A stretch of 64,000 nucleotides of DNA from the NCBI RefSeq assembly GCF_001641265.1, contig NW_020167534.1, positions 248,001-312,000 of the forward strand, written 5' to 3'. Of the stretch, positions 53,061 to 64,000 are shown piece after piece. The stretch is from Pseudogymnoascus destructans (lineage: Eukaryota > Ascomycota > Leotiomycetes > Thelebolales > Thelebolaceae). The notes under the pieces are model-generated. The model saw only the letters and a list, made by a program, of their open reading frames with translations, searched no databases and was not told the origin of the DNA. Numbering within the stretch: position 1 is the first letter of the stretch; each line of letters starts with the position of its first letter. Both the position numbers and the translations under genes were made by a program.

Positions 53061-54419
53061 GAGATCGAATTACGGACAGTGGAAGAGGACGGCGGATTGG
53101 GATGGGCTATGACTGAACCGGCGACTGACTGAAGGGGTTTATATACATATGCACAGCCTCCGAGGCCCATTTGGGAGGGCTTATCGTCGTAATGCTCGCT
53201 GAGTTGTCTAAAATAGGCGGAAGGGTTGCACCGTGTGGCACTGTTGGACTTGGGCGTAAAGAAATATAAGGTCGCCCGCAGGAATCGCCGTGAACATGTC
53301 CCCTGAAAATCTGATAGGACCGCTTGGCCCATGGTTGCAAATAGCCTTCGTCCACGGGAGGTTGCAGAATCTCGGCCGAGAAGATGCTGGGTGGGCGTAA
53401 GCGGCACAGGGGGGCTGTTTTCTGCGTACCAAAGGCAGATGAGGGTGTGTTTGATTGCCCGAACGGAGGAAACCCCTCGAGGCGGACAGACGGCTCAGAC
53501 GGCTCAGACGGCTCAGCGAGCAATTCCACTAGTATGGCTGCTCAGACGAAGAAAAGCCGAAAAGGTTACAGCATCTGGGAAGCAAACTTTGGAGTTGGAG
53601 CTACACAACACCATGCGAGCCATGCAGTCACGCCCCGCGACGGCGAAGGGGTGCATGAGACAAAATAAAAGCAGGGCGAACAGGACTGCACTGCGTATAC
53701 GAAATGAAAGAGGCCCATAGGCTTGGAGGCCTGTGAAGTGGTATTTGAAAGAGGACAGAAACGCTCACCGAGAACCTCGTCCGGTCCAGTCTCACAGCCA
53801 TGCCAGCGTCTGGAAGGGCAGTGGACCGGAGATACCGTGGGATAGGGATCTGATACCCAAATATGCGAGGTAGGGCGCACACCGCACACCGCACCCCATC
53901 TGAGGCAAATAAGTCAAGGCGTCAGCGTTGATTGTCGGCGGGTCATTGTCGTCGGTGACGGCGACTTTGGTGCATCATCCACTATCCATCGTATAGCACG
54001 AAAGAACACTGGACTCTCTGCCTTTCTGGATGCTGGCGAGGGCGTCAAAAACAGCGAGACGCTAGATGGGTTGTGCCACCCGCCACTACAGCACTGCAGT
54101 ATGGAGGGGCTTCTCTGAATAGTGGCATGTTTTGGCCTCTTGCCGTCGATATTCTGTAGGTACTGTATTATACTGTGCCCTGTGGGACGTGCCTGTTAGC
54201 CTGGTAGCTGTGTCCCTGAAAAGTAGCTCCAGCTAGCTACAATTACGCGTTACCCGACCGACGACAACCCTATCTACCTATCAGCATCCTCTGAGTGAGA
54301 ATGTGTACCCTGTACTCCGTATGCATTCGTATGTCGACTCAGCCACCATTTTCTCAAGACAGAACGCCTTTGGGGGCTCCTGAGGCGTGTTTCCTTCTCA
54401 TTCCTGTGCAACTGGCACA
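53061..54419. promoter_or_regulatory. Long upstream region of the desaturase gene
   Basis: About 1.36 kb with no convincing gene. Open frames exist on both strands (up to 140 codons, 53107-53529 minus) but they overlap one another, lack domains and are broken. It contains three copies of the 9-bp word ACGGCTCAG near 53489-53516. The section left of 54419 is the desaturase promoter. Confidence 0.45.
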
Positions 54420-54469
54420 ATGCCCGCCAATGGGACAATGCCCGCCAATGGGACAATGCCCGCCAATGG
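54420..54469. repeat. 18-bp repeat carrying three in-frame start codons
   Basis: Nearly three copies of ATGCCCGCCAATGGGACA at the very start of the desaturase ORF. Each copy supplies an ATG in the same frame, and the amino-terminal sequence reads MPANGT twice then MPANGN. Expansion would alter the N terminus only by six residues at a time. Confidence 0.9.
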
Positions 54470-56215
54470 GAATCCCAATCCCAAATCCAATGCCCGGAAG
54501 GAGACACTATACTCAAGAAGAGAAATCGAGGGTTTCATTGCAGACGGGAGGAAGATCATTATACTCGACCAAAAGGTTATCAAGGTCGATGCCTGGATAG
54601 ACTACCACCCAGGCGGCCATCTGGCCATCCTCCACATGGTTGGACGAGATGCCACGGATGAGGTTAACTCGTAAGCCTCGACCCCCCATTGAAGCCGGAG
54701 AGTGATTGATTGCCTATGCTAATGTACTCGTTCTGTAGCGTCCACTCGGCGGAAACCCGGGCTTCGATGTCCCGGTACCAGATTGGTAGAATTGAAGGCC
54801 GATGGGAGAACTTCCTGCCACCATACCAAGGAGGGAAATTTCGACCCTATATCGAATCCGCAAGTGATAGGCCAGATGCCGATGACCAGGTTGAATCGAG
54901 CGATATCTCGCGTGCGCCCTCGCCACTATTTGATACCGAGAAGACGGCAACTCTTCGCCGAAGGAATGCAGATATGCAGCGGTCCCTCTCGGTCTCTTCG
55001 ACATCGTCGGTTGAAGAGAGCGAGAGCAGCAGTGGCATGGCGTACCTGGATGATATAACAAAGAAACTTTTGGACATTGACAATGCGAGCTATCCATCTC
55101 TGGATGGTGCCACGCAAGACGAGATTGTTCGCAAGTACCGGATTCTGGGACAGCGCATTCACGATGAGGGCCTATTTAACTGCAACTATGCGATGTACCT
55201 CATCGAAGCCCTACGATGGACCTTTTTGTTCAGTATGATGCTTGTGTGCTTAAAGTATGGCTGGTACGTTTCCAGCGCAGTGTTTTTGGGGGCTTTCTGG
55301 CACCAGCTTCTCTTCGCTGCGCACGACTCCGGCCACATGGCTGTGACACACAACTTCAAGTTCGATACCACCATGGGCATCATCATAGTTGATTTTCTGG
55401 GCGGTCTCTCGCTCGGTTGGTGGAAACGGACGCACAATGTTCACCACATTGTGACGAATCACCCAGAACACGACCCGGACAATCAGCACATGCCGATATT
55501 TGCGATCTCACACAGATTTCTGGAGTCCTTGTGGTCCACCTACCATCAAACTACCATGGCTTTTGATACTTTCGCGAAGTTCATGGTGCCATACCAAGCA
55601 TACCTATACTATCCGATCCTCTGCCTTGGCCGCTTTAACCTGTATGTTCAGTCGTGGAAGTTCCTTATACTAGGGCAAGGCCCAGTGAAGGGGCCTGCAT
55701 GGTGGACAAGATGGCTGGAGTGTGTCGGGCAAGTATTCTTCTGGTACTGGTTTGGCTATCTTATCCTATACAAGTCGATCCCCACTGGTTGGGATCGCTT
55801 CGTGTTCCTGATGGTCAGCCACATTGTAACGATGCCGCTTCATGTCCAAATTACCCTTTCACACTTTGCCATGAGCACCATGGACCACGGACCACGGGAA
55901 TCCTTCCCCCAAAAGATGCTGCGCACGACGATGGATGTTGACTGCCCGCAATGGCTCGATTTCTTCCATGGAGGGCTGCAGTTCCAGGCAATCCATCATC
56001 TCTATCCACGCATACCTCGACACAACCTTCGGGCAACTCAGAAGTTAGTCCAGGAATTTTGCAACGATGCTGGGATTCCGTATGCACTGCTGGGCTTTGT
56101 GGACGGGAATAAAACTGTCATCAGCAAACTGGATGAGGTCGGCAGGCAAGCCGCCATTCTGACAAAATGCCAGAGGACGATTGCTGAAAGGGGAGACGTC
56201 CTTCACTCTCATTAG
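54420..56215 (+). CDS. Delta-8 sphingolipid desaturase (cytochrome b5 fusion)
   Basis: An ER membrane enzyme that inserts a double bond at C8 of the sphingoid base of fungal glucosylceramide precursors. Two exons: 54420-54670 and 54739-56215, 575 residues. The N-terminal cytochrome b5 domain has the haem motif YHPGGH (His63), and its second part GRDATDEVNSVHSAE is interrupted by the intron. After a Ser-rich linker (about 130-170) comes the desaturase domain with three His boxes: HDSGH (279-283), HNVHH (316-320) and QAIHH (500-504, with Gln replacing the first His as in front-end desaturases). Hydrophobic helices lie between them. The first 36 bases after the start form repeats of an 18-bp unit each holding an in-frame ATG, so the true start may be 54420, 54438 or 54456. 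Confidence 0.93.
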
Positions 56216-56907
56216 GGGCTCCATGGATGGGCTTTCTTGACCGGCAATCATTTGATTTTGAACTGTTAATTTAGATACGAAAGCATATACAGGTTTGAGG
56301 TGAATAGTACTCTATTTAGCTAGCCATAGACGTCCATGAGGCTAGGTCTTCTGGCGGAATGGATGCGGACAGTGGCACGAATTAACGATGATTTCTATGA
56401 GCTATGAGTGCACAATAACTACAGTATTTGATTATGCGTAATTATTGCATTTATATTTATTTCGTGACGGTGGACTATGGGCAGTGGACGATCTTGGGAA
56501 ACAGTAGAGTACGGGAACCTGGTTGGCTGCTACCATTGGCTCCTGGGTGAAGCGAAGCCGTCCAACCACGCTGAAGTTGGCAGGCAGAGGCCCAGCACCA
56601 TGACATAAGACTCCAATAGTAGTAATATCACGAGGTGTGTTCGCCGCAAAGAGTATCAACAACCTAGGAAACAAGCACCTTCCAGTCTCTACTGTAACGT
56701 GTGTCTCTGTACGGGACTACATGAGGCCGTAAGTCTGCCACTCTGCGACGCCATATAAGTGGCCTATTCAAAGATATCGCCAACCACACGGGGCATCGGT
56801 CTTGACGGCAGTAGGCACGTCCAAGTCAGGCCTTTGATATACCTTGGCAGTGTATATCCACAGCAGCCCCTCCACTATGTGCTTGCTGTAACATCATATT
56901 TGTCACT
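56216..56907. promoter_or_regulatory. VAC14 upstream region
   Basis: 692 bp between the desaturase stop and the VAC14 start, both on the plus strand. AT-rich near 56400-56460. No gene seen. Confidence 0.45.
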
Positions 56908-59900
56908 ATGGATATCAGTATCCAAAGAGCACTAAATGACAAGCTCTATGACAAGAGAAAGGTCGGCGCTCTCGAGTAAGTAACTGCCCCCTGGTGCCTG
57001 ATACTGGTGTTGACCCCTCAAAACAGGCTCGAGCGGGTGATTAGGGAACTTGCCGCTGGCAAAGAGTACGATAAGATCAAGAAGATCATTCAGCAACTCT
57101 GCAATGAATTTGCATATGCCGTTCATCAGCCACACGCCAGGAATGGTGGGCTCATTGGCCTCGCCGCTGCAGCTATTGCTTTGGGATCCGTAAGCTGATG
57201 AAATGCTTGAAGAGTTCTGTAACTGACGATGTGTCACAGGATCTAGCGAGGTATCTGGATGAGATTGTGCCGCCTGTGCTGGCGTGCTTCACTGACCAAG
57301 ATGCTCGGGTTCGATATTATGCGTGCGAGAGCATGTATAATATTGCAAAGGTAGCCAAAGGCGAGGTGTTGCCTTACTTCAACGACATCTTCGATGCCCT
57401 CTGCAAGGTGAAATTTCCCTTTCATTGAGATTCACTACAGGATTAATATGTGACGACAGTTGGGCGCGGACTCAGAGTTATCCGTCAAAAACGGAGCGGA
57501 ACTACTGGATCGGCTGATTAAAGACATCGTCTCTGAATCAGCTGCTACGTATGTGTCAATCCTGCATACCACAGAAGAAGATGGAGAGTATTCGGACCAG
57601 GATGCCACAGAACCGTCTATCCAGGTTCCCATGGCTTTCTCCCTGGCCCGCTTTATTCCGCTCCTGAAGGAGAGGATCTTTGTGTTGAACCCATTCACCC
57701 GCACATTCTTGGTGGGATGGATCACCCTGCTGGACTCGATTCCTGATTTGGAGCTGGTCACCTATTTACCTGAATTCCTTGGTGGATTGTTCCGGTTTTT
57801 AAGTGACCCTAACCGAGACGTCCACGTTGCAACATCTGGAGCCCTGGAAAGGTTTTTGTCGGAAATAAAGCGAATATCACGTATAAAGAAGGGCATCCAA
57901 GACAGCAGAAAATCAAAGAGCCGTAGCGATGGCGGGAAAAGGAAGCGCTCGGACTCCACAGACAGTGAAAGTGGATTAGATGAGTTTGAAAATGATGAAG
58001 GGGAAGGATCTCTCGAAGCCAACGAAGAGAAGGCTGCCAGCAGTGATGATGACTGGATACCTGGTCAGGAAGTGCCGATTAATTTTAATGAAATCTTGGA
58101 GATTTTAACTCAGAATCTCGACTCCCAGTTCGGTAAGCTAAGAGTAAAAAAATTTGCTGGCTGGTATACTAACATCAGAATAGAAGAGGATAGTCTTCTT
58201 GAAACACTACGGTGGATCGTTGAATTCCTTGACATTTGTCCGGAAGAGGTGTTGCCTTTTGCGCCGAAAATCCTGGCCCATTTGCTACCCGCAATGGCAA
58301 GCAGCGTTGAGAGTATTAGACAAGCAGCTGCAAGGGTTAATACGTCCCTCATGGAGTACGTAGTATCACTATCAGATGAGGTTTCCTCTGAGAGTGTATC
58401 TACCGCCCCGTCGACCTCGAGAAACTCGACGTCTACGGCAAGAGAGACTATGGACAACGATAGGAGCCAGTCCAATTCCATGCATAGGGGGTCGTTGACA
58501 GGGTCTAAGGAACTCGAAGCCAAGAGGTTCCCCGATGCTACCTCGCAGCCTCCCATACGAAGGTCTACAATGTCACCAACGCCTAACAAGCAGACCACCG
58601 TGGATCTTGATTATGCTGCGGCGGTAAACTCACTCACATTACTATTCTTGAACGACCACGAAGCTACGAGAGTAGCGGCTCTCACCTGGCTGCTTATGCT
58701 CCACAGGAAGGCACCTCGCAAGGTTCTCGCTTTCAACGACGGAACGTTTCCAGCCTTACTCAAGACACTTTCAGATCCTGCCGAGGCCGTAGTTACAAGA
58801 GACCTGCAGTTATTGTCACAGATCTCGAGAAACAGCGAAGATGATTATTTCACGTCATTTATGGTGAATTTACTTCAGCTCTTTTCCACTGACAGGAATC
58901 TGCTTGAGACTCGAGGCAATCTTATCATCAGGCAGCTGTGCAAAAATCTTAGCGCCGAACGGATATATCGCACTTTGGCCGATTGTATAGAGAAAGAAGA
59001 GGATATCGAGTTCGCAAGCATCATGGTTCAGAACCTAAACAACAATCTCATCACTGCCCCTGAATTGGCAGACTTGCGGAAGCGCCTTCGAAACTTGGAA
59101 ACAAGAGTAATTATCCCTATCGTTCGTACCTTCAAGCACATGACAGCTAATACTGGTGCAGGATGGTCAGACGTTCTTCGTGGCAATTTTTAGATCCTGG
59201 TGTTACAATGCTGTTGCTACATTTTCCCTGTGCCTCTTAGCGCAAGCATACGAGCAGGCCTATAACCTTCTTCAGATATTGTATGTGGTTTTTCAATGGG
59301 CCGTTCCTTACACCATGCTAACACATTCAGTGCCGAGTTAGATATGACCGTTAATATGCTTATTCAGATCGACAAGCTCGTACAGTTGCTGGAGTCGCCT
59401 GTATTCACTTGTAAATATATCCGTGGTGTCAAAAGATATGCGCTAATCCTTAGACCTTCGCCTTCAACTGTTAGAGCCGGAAAAGTATCCGCATCTATAC
59501 AAATGTTTGTATGGACTTCTGATGCTCCTCCCGCAATCGGCCGCGTTTGCGGCATTGAAAAACAGACTGAATAGCGTCAGTGCTATTGGGTACTTGCATA
59601 TCGCACCCCGAGCGTAAGTGACATTTTCCACACTTCCACCTCCAAACTAAGCGCTGCTGCGCCCACCGTGTTGTTCCCCCCCTTCTTCCAAACCAGTATA
59701 AGATTCTCATACCACCAGGAATAGTACGCCGACCACGACGGCCCAGTCAACATATGATAGACCCAATCGCCTAAAAGGACGTGACGAGGGAATCAGGTGG
59801 GGAGAATTGCTGGACAAGTTCCGAAGCGTACAAGAGAAGTCACAGAGAGCACAGAGGAGTGGCAACGAATTCGATGATGGGTTCATGTTTACAGAAAGCA

Positions 59901-60067
59901 GCCAGGACCCAGGATTGGACTCCAAGGCCTTCAAAGACCTAATTCGCCTGCCAGGGCCACCGACGGTGACGAAGGAAGCTGTGGTGCCTCCACCACCCGT
60001 CCCATCGAAGGCAAAAACAGGACTTGGGAAGTTTGGTCGCCTAGGGGGAGGCAAAGCAAAGAAATGA
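56908..60067 (+). CDS. VAC14: Vac14, scaffold of the PtdIns(3,5)P2 kinase complex
   Basis: A HEAT-repeat scaffold that holds the lipid kinase Fab1/PIKfyve and phosphatase Fig4 on vacuole membranes. Eight exons: 56908-56975, 57027-57189, 57240-57407, 57460-59106, 59162-59280, 59331-59410, 59454-59613 and 59719-60067; 917 residues, with every junction in phase. The N-terminal HEAT region is clear (DKLYDKRKVGALELERVIREL, then ARNGGLIGLAAAAIALG and YLDEIVPPVLACF). VGWITLLDSIPDLELV and LPEFLGGLFRFLSD follow. The C-terminal part has the family's strongest block, RSWCYNAVATFSLCLLAQAY, then DMTVNMLIQIDKLVQLLESP and SAAFAALKNRLNSV. Exon 5 is needed because the fourth exon's frame stops soon after residue 549. 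A Ser/Lys-rich insertion near 270-330 varies in the family. It converges with HAUS1 with 77 bp between stops. Confidence 0.94.
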
Positions 60068-60144
60068 GCCTGCGGGTTCGGTTTCGATATCAAGATATTA
60101 TACATATCCGTTTAGGTTTCAAATAATCATAAATATCAGTGGTA

Positions 60145-61047
60145 TCATCTTCTAGGTATCCTTTGTTTCTTGGGGCTTTCCCTCTCCACCAGACCCTCAA
60201 ACATGCCATCTCTTTCCTTCTTCAGCGCCGTCAGCTCTGCTCTTAATGTTTCCAACTCCAATCTTGCCAGGTCTGTATCATGCGGCAAACCATGGTAACT
60301 CTTAAGCTGCCCTTCTAAGTCCTTCACCAATGCCTCAATGGATATGAAGTCCTTCTCCTCGACCACGACATCTTGGACGGTCGGTTTAATTGTACCAGTG
60401 CTCTCAGAAGCCGTAAGTGCAGAAATCCGCTTACGCAATTCAGGGAGCTTGGCAGCAAGCAGCTTTGTTTTCCGCTGATACTCCATTGTCTGTTTCCCCA
60501 TATTTGGCGGGGACTGATATTTGTCACTGTCGAGCTCCTTTAAGAACGATGTTCCAAGTTCCAGTTCCTTCTGCATGTGGTTGACGAGAACGTCGATCCG
60601 GGCACCAATCTGCTCGAGACTGAATGCAGTGCTATGCAAATTCATGATGCGTGTTGCCATTTGCTCTGTGTCTCCAAACGGTAGGTTGAGGGCTTCCGCA
60701 GTCTCAGAGAGGGCATCCAAACCCTTTCTACCATCTGCAGTAAGATTGCTCTCCAGATTACCTAGCAGGTCGCTTCGAGCGTCTGGTTCCACATTCTGAC
60801 GCAACTCTGACAAACATCGTGCATCGGCTTTGGAGAGTAACTCGTTCTCCTCATCTACAGACTCGTTGACGGCAGCAAGGGCTAGTAACGCTCGAAGAGT
60901 ATCGGCGTTACGCTCAAAAGCCGGAGGTGATCCTGGAGCAAAATGGCGAGACAGCCATGCATCGACGTAATTCCAGTCTTTTGTAGTAGCTAGAGCCTGG
61001 CGAGCAAGTGTTGGGGAGAAAATGGTGGAAGTTGAGGGTATAGACAT
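60145..61047 (-). CDS. HAUS1: HAUS augmin-like complex subunit 1
   Basis: A subunit of augmin, which recruits gamma-tubulin to the sides of existing microtubules in the spindle. A single minus-strand exon encodes 300 residues; the start at 61047 was preferred over an upstream in-frame ATG at 61119, which would add 24 residues without typical sequence. The N-terminal KDWNYVDAWLSRHF segment matches HAUS1, and the remainder is predicted to be mostly coiled coil (QIGARIDVLVNHMQKELELG, KTKLLAAKLPELRKRI, LARLELETLRAELTALKKE). It ends with a basic KKQRIPRR tail. Augmin is present in filamentous ascomycetes and absent from Saccharomyces. It is divergent from the DnaJ/TPR gene over about 417 bp. Confidence 0.8.
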   Translation of the reverse strand: MSIPSTSTIFSPTLARQALATTKDWNYVDAWLSRHFAPGSPPAFERNADTLRALLALAAVNESVDEENELLSKADARCLSELRQNVEPDARSDLLGNLESNLTADGRKGLDALSETAEALNLPFGDTEQMATRIMNLHSTAFSLEQIGARIDVLVNHMQKELELGTSFLKELDSDKYQSPPNMGKQTMEYQRKTKLLAAKLPELRKRISALTASESTGTIKPTVQDVVVEEKDFISIEALVKDLEGQLKSYHGLPHDTDLARLELETLRAELTALKKERDGMFEGLVERESPKKQRIPRR

Positions 61048-61464
61048 GGTGAAATAATTCGCGGGGCAGGACCAAGGTATTGACGAACCCGGAGAGGTGG
61101 TGGGGAGACAACCAAGCACACGGATTGCCTTATTCTCTATGAGCCCTTCTCAAATCTTATAGCATCGCAATACTGTATTTCCTTGAATATGTCTGCTTGA
61201 ATCGCCGTTTAAGAACAATTCATGTGACCAAATGTTTTGATGTCGAGCTATATCTCAGCCTTGCGTAGTGCTATTTCGGGCGCTAAATTTGATTGGTGCT
61301 TGACAAGGCGCAAGTCCACAGGGTTGCGAAATGAAAGGTGGCCTCGTTTTGAACTTTAAAGTCCACCAGATCCTCTGATCCTGGGAGAGGAGATTGTATA
61401 CATTTTCGTATAACACATTCTCGACCTTGGGATCTTGGATCGCGGCTCTTGAAAACGGGACAAC
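61048..61464. promoter_or_regulatory. Divergent promoter HAUS1/DnaJ-TPR gene
   Basis: A 417-bp shared upstream region. I looked for an obvious unfolded-protein-response element for the ER chaperone gene and cannot identify one with confidence. Confidence 0.5.
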
Positions 61465-63072
61465 ATGATGGTCCAGATTTCTGTGCTGGCAGTCGCAGCC
61501 GGCCTCTTATCATCACAGTCGCTCGTGGCGGCGATCACTGCATCTGAGATACCCGATGATGTTCCAATTTCCTCACTGCTCAATTCGGCCAATACCCACC
61601 TGGCGATGGGCCAGACAAGCGATGCTTTGACATACTACGACGTTGCTATCTCGCGCGACCCGAGCAACTACCTTACCTTCTTCAAGCGTGGCGCCACATA
61701 TCTCTCGCTGGGGCGAACAACTCAGGCGCAATCCGACTTCGATAAGGTCCTGACTATCAAACCTGGGTTTGAAGGGGCTCTTATACAGCGTGCCAAGATA
61801 AAGAGCAAAAGCGGCAACTGGGATGCGGCGAAGGAAGACTATTTGGCCGCGGGGCGCACCGGAGCTGAGGTCACAGAACTAGAAGAGGCAGAAGGGGCAT
61901 CAAAGTTGGCTGTGGATGCCGAGAAACGGGCAGACTACGATGAGTGTATTGCCCAGGCTGGAGTGGCCATAATGGTCGCCAATAAAAACCTCGCATTACG
62001 AAAGCTTCGAGTTCGATGCCGCTTCGAGCGGGGTGAGGTACAGGAGGGAATAAGTGACCTTGCCCATGTGTTGCAGATGCAACCAGGCGATACAGATCCT
62101 CATCTCCAAATATCCTCAGTGCTGTTTTACTCACTTGCCGACACTGAGAGGGGATTGACCCAAATACGGAAATGTCTGCATTCAGATCCAGACTCGAAGA
62201 CTTGCACAAAACTTTACCGACGACAGAAACAAATCAACAAACAGCTTTTAAAGATTAGAAGGTTATTCGAAAAGAAGTCTTTCAGCACCGCAGCAAAGTA
62301 TCTTGCTGGGAGTGAAGAGGATATAGGCCTTATCCAGGAGATAAAAGAAGAAGTCGCAGAATTGAGGGAGGCCAACACCATCCCCGCAAAAGCTCCAAGT
62401 AATCTTTACACCGAGATGGTCGAGATGGCGTGCGAAGCTTATGGAGAGGTTAGTTTCGGGCGCATTTTCAGTGTATTCTTCCGCTAATATCCTATATAGG
62501 TGAAAAGTAAGAAGGCGTCTATTTATTGCACAGAGGCGCTAGAACTGAACGAGCATTCACTCCACGGACTTCTTGCAAAAGCTCAGCAGTCTTGTGACGA
62601 GGAAAATTATGAGGCATGCATCAATACTCTCAACCTTGCAAATGAGCATCACCCTGGTAATCAAAGCATCCAGTCCAAGCTCCAGGCTGCTCAGATAGCA
62701 TTGAAGCGTAGTAAGGAGAAGGATTATTATAAGGTGCTTGGCCTGCCCAAAGATGCAGATGAACTTCAAATCAAATCTGCCTACAGACGGAAGACGAGAG
62801 AGCATCACCCGGATAAGGCTATACGAAATGGAGTCACAAAGGAAGATGCGGAGAAGAGGATGGCGTCGATCAACGAAGCATACGAGGTCCTCAGCGACCC
62901 TGAGCTGAAGGCAAGGTTCGATCGCGGTGATGACCCAAACAGTCATGAAAGCAGACAAGGAAACCCATTCCAACATGGCAATCCATTCGAAGGGCAACAA
63001 CAATTCTTCCACCAGCAGGGATCACGAGGCGGAGGTCAATTTCAGTTTCAAAATGGCTTTCCATTCGGCTAA
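61465..63072 (+). CDS. DNAJC3: ER DnaJ co-chaperone with TPR repeats (DNAJC3/p58IPK-like)
   Basis: A luminal Hsp40 that delivers unfolded clients to BiP. Two exons: 61465-62448 and 62500-63072, giving 518 residues. The N terminus has a signal peptide (VQISVLAVAAGLLSSQSLVAA, about residues 3-23). TPR units follow, such as ANTHLAMGQTSDALTYYDVAI, FFKRGATYLSLGRTTQAQSDF and AEKRADYDECIAQAGVAI, continuing to residue 395. The J domain starts KDYYKVLGLPKDADELQIKSAY and holds the HPD motif at 431-433. The tail is Gly/Gln/Phe-rich. No HDEL-type ER retention signal is at the C terminus, as in other fungal members. The intron falls at EAYGE|VKSKKA in phase. Confidence 0.92.
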
Positions 63073-63681
63073 CGGAATGGGTCGGGAGGGTCTGTGAAGG
63101 AAAGGGAAGGGAAGGGAAGGGAAGGGAAATATGGCGTTCATCTGTAATAGGGAGAGCATCTGTAATAGGGAGAGAGAAAGACCATGTACAGTAAATAGAT
63201 ATTGTTTTCCAACCAGGCGCGACCAACCCTAGGGAAGTAAAGACCAGTGCTTTATTTATACCTCAAGCAGTAATCTCAAAGGTTGGGTTATCCAATGTCC
63301 TGTATCCGGTGCGCAGGTTATAAAATAATTGCATGGCGATACGGGTATATACGTTGTAGGAATGCATATATATATATATATATGTTTATGTATATGATAT
63401 AAAATAATAGCATAAGTGCGGTCTGTTTATCAGGTCGATTCCGATGATGTTCGGCCAAGCCCACCTACTTGCTTGCCTAAGCTAGCGTTGAGTGGGGATC
63501 GTTGTCGACTGCACGGTTCACGTCACGGCTCCAGGTCTTGCGCGCACTTATTGCGTTGTGAAGAGAACTAGCACAGAACCTTGGATTCGATTTACCCCGC
63601 GAGTTCTGAAGATTATCGAGGGAATCGGGATGCTTCTCCACTGATTAATGATTCCGTCAGAGGTCTTCCGGCCTGTCTAGG
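63073..63681. promoter_or_regulatory. Intergenic region with short tandem repeats
   Basis: 609 bp. It contains a GGGAA pentamer run at about 63103-63127, a repeated 16-bp word with CATCTGTAATAGGGAGA near 63138-63173, and an (AT)n microsatellite at 63366-63384. The rest precedes the next gene. No gene seen. Confidence 0.5.
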
Positions 63682-64000
63682 ATGGAGGGGTTTGTGGTCT
63701 CATACTCCTTGGATAATGAGCAGCAATTCTGGGATGGTTTGTTTATCCATGGCTCCATGGTCGAGCTTTGCTGACAGGTTACTCCAACAGAGTTAGATGA
63801 CATATGCTCCGTACGATGCAACTCGTCGCAATTGATCGACCAAGCACTGCGGACATATCTGCACTTCACAACGAACTTCAAGGACGAGTACCTTGCTTCG
63901 GACCATGCCGTTGCAAGTTCCATAGCGAAACTCCTGGAGAGTGAGCTTTTCAAGGCCAACGAAGACTATGTCCGCATACAACTCGTGTATAGTCTCCTCC
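63682..64000 (+). CDS. LDB17: 5' end of an LDB17/Dip1-like gene, cut by the window edge
   Basis: Exon 1 is 63682-63736 (18 codons plus one base) and exon 2 starts at 63791 and runs past the end of the window. The 54-nt intron has a GTTTGT donor, a GCTGAC branch site and an ACAG acceptor. The visible N terminus of about 88 residues is MEGFVVSYSLDNEQQFWDEL, then ICSVRCNSSQLIDQALRTYL, ASSIAKLLESELFKAN and YVRIQLVYSLL. These helices resemble the start of the SPIN90/Ldb17/Dip1 family, which activates Arp2/3 to make unbranched actin filaments. I am unsure of the family; the reading frame and intron are better supported than the name. Confidence 0.45.

Noticed and set aside
1..64000. A new multi-gene defence, biosynthetic or mobile system
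   Set aside because: Nearly all long coding regions are recognisable conserved fungal housekeeping genes without functional clustering; the unknown proteins are isolated and do not form an island.

Overview
The window is a gene-dense piece of nuclear DNA from a filamentous ascomycete (Pezizomycotina). Most genes carry short GT-AG introns of about 45-110 nt, often with CTAAC/CTGAC-like branch sites, and the products are fungal orthologues. An augmin subunit (HAUS1), a complex I accessory subunit and a cytochrome-b5-fused sphingolipid desaturase together argue against budding yeasts. Leotiomycetes-like is my tentative guess from overall protein character; the class cannot be proved from this sequence alone. 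No rRNA, tRNA, CRISPR array, prophage, operon or secondary-metabolite cluster was seen.

Layout, left to right. 1-1.4 kb: no supported gene. 1.4-4.0 kb: a small two-helix membrane protein just upstream of GPI1 on the same strand. 4.5-10.5 kb: cofactor-independent phosphoglycerate mutase, Mediator subunit 9, tubulin cofactor C and complex I subunit NUO-21.3b. 10.8-11.45 kb: a satellite of an 8-bp unit repeated about 78 times. 11.8-23.6 kb: a Ubp2-like deubiquitinase, an unknown membrane protein, a Ymc1-like mitochondrial carrier, Golgi tether COG3 and the RCC1-fold mitochondrial protein Fmp25. 23.8 kb: a 167-bp MITE-like element. 25-40.7 kb: DHH1, succinyl-CoA:3-ketoacid CoA-transferase, UTP22, cystathionine gamma-synthase, SMC6 and COQ9. 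40.6-42 kb: a repeat-rich block between COQ9 and GBP2. 42.2-52 kb: GBP2/HRB1-like RNA-binding protein, SRP14, SGD1 and dihydrolipoamide dehydrogenase. 52-64 kb: a small Cys-rich protein, delta-8 sphingolipid desaturase, VAC14, HAUS1, an ER DnaJ/TPR co-chaperone and the 5' end of an LDB17/Dip1-like gene cut by the window edge.

The genes are mainly housekeeping: mitochondrial metabolism, ribosome biogenesis and RNA metabolism, membrane traffic, cytoskeleton and genome maintenance. Several pairs are divergent with short shared promoters (SRP14/SGD1, UTP22/STR2, COG3/FMP25, HAUS1/DNAJC3-like, phosphoglycerate mutase/MED9), and several converge closely. Exon structures were built by hand from splice motifs and reading-frame continuity, so coding spans are predictions. 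I found no convincing new multi-gene system. The most unusual signals are the small ORF ahead of GPI1, an 8-nt microexon in GBP2, a 37-nt intron in SGD1, a 24-bp perfect hairpin beyond the NUO-21.3b stop, and several tandem or inverted repeats.
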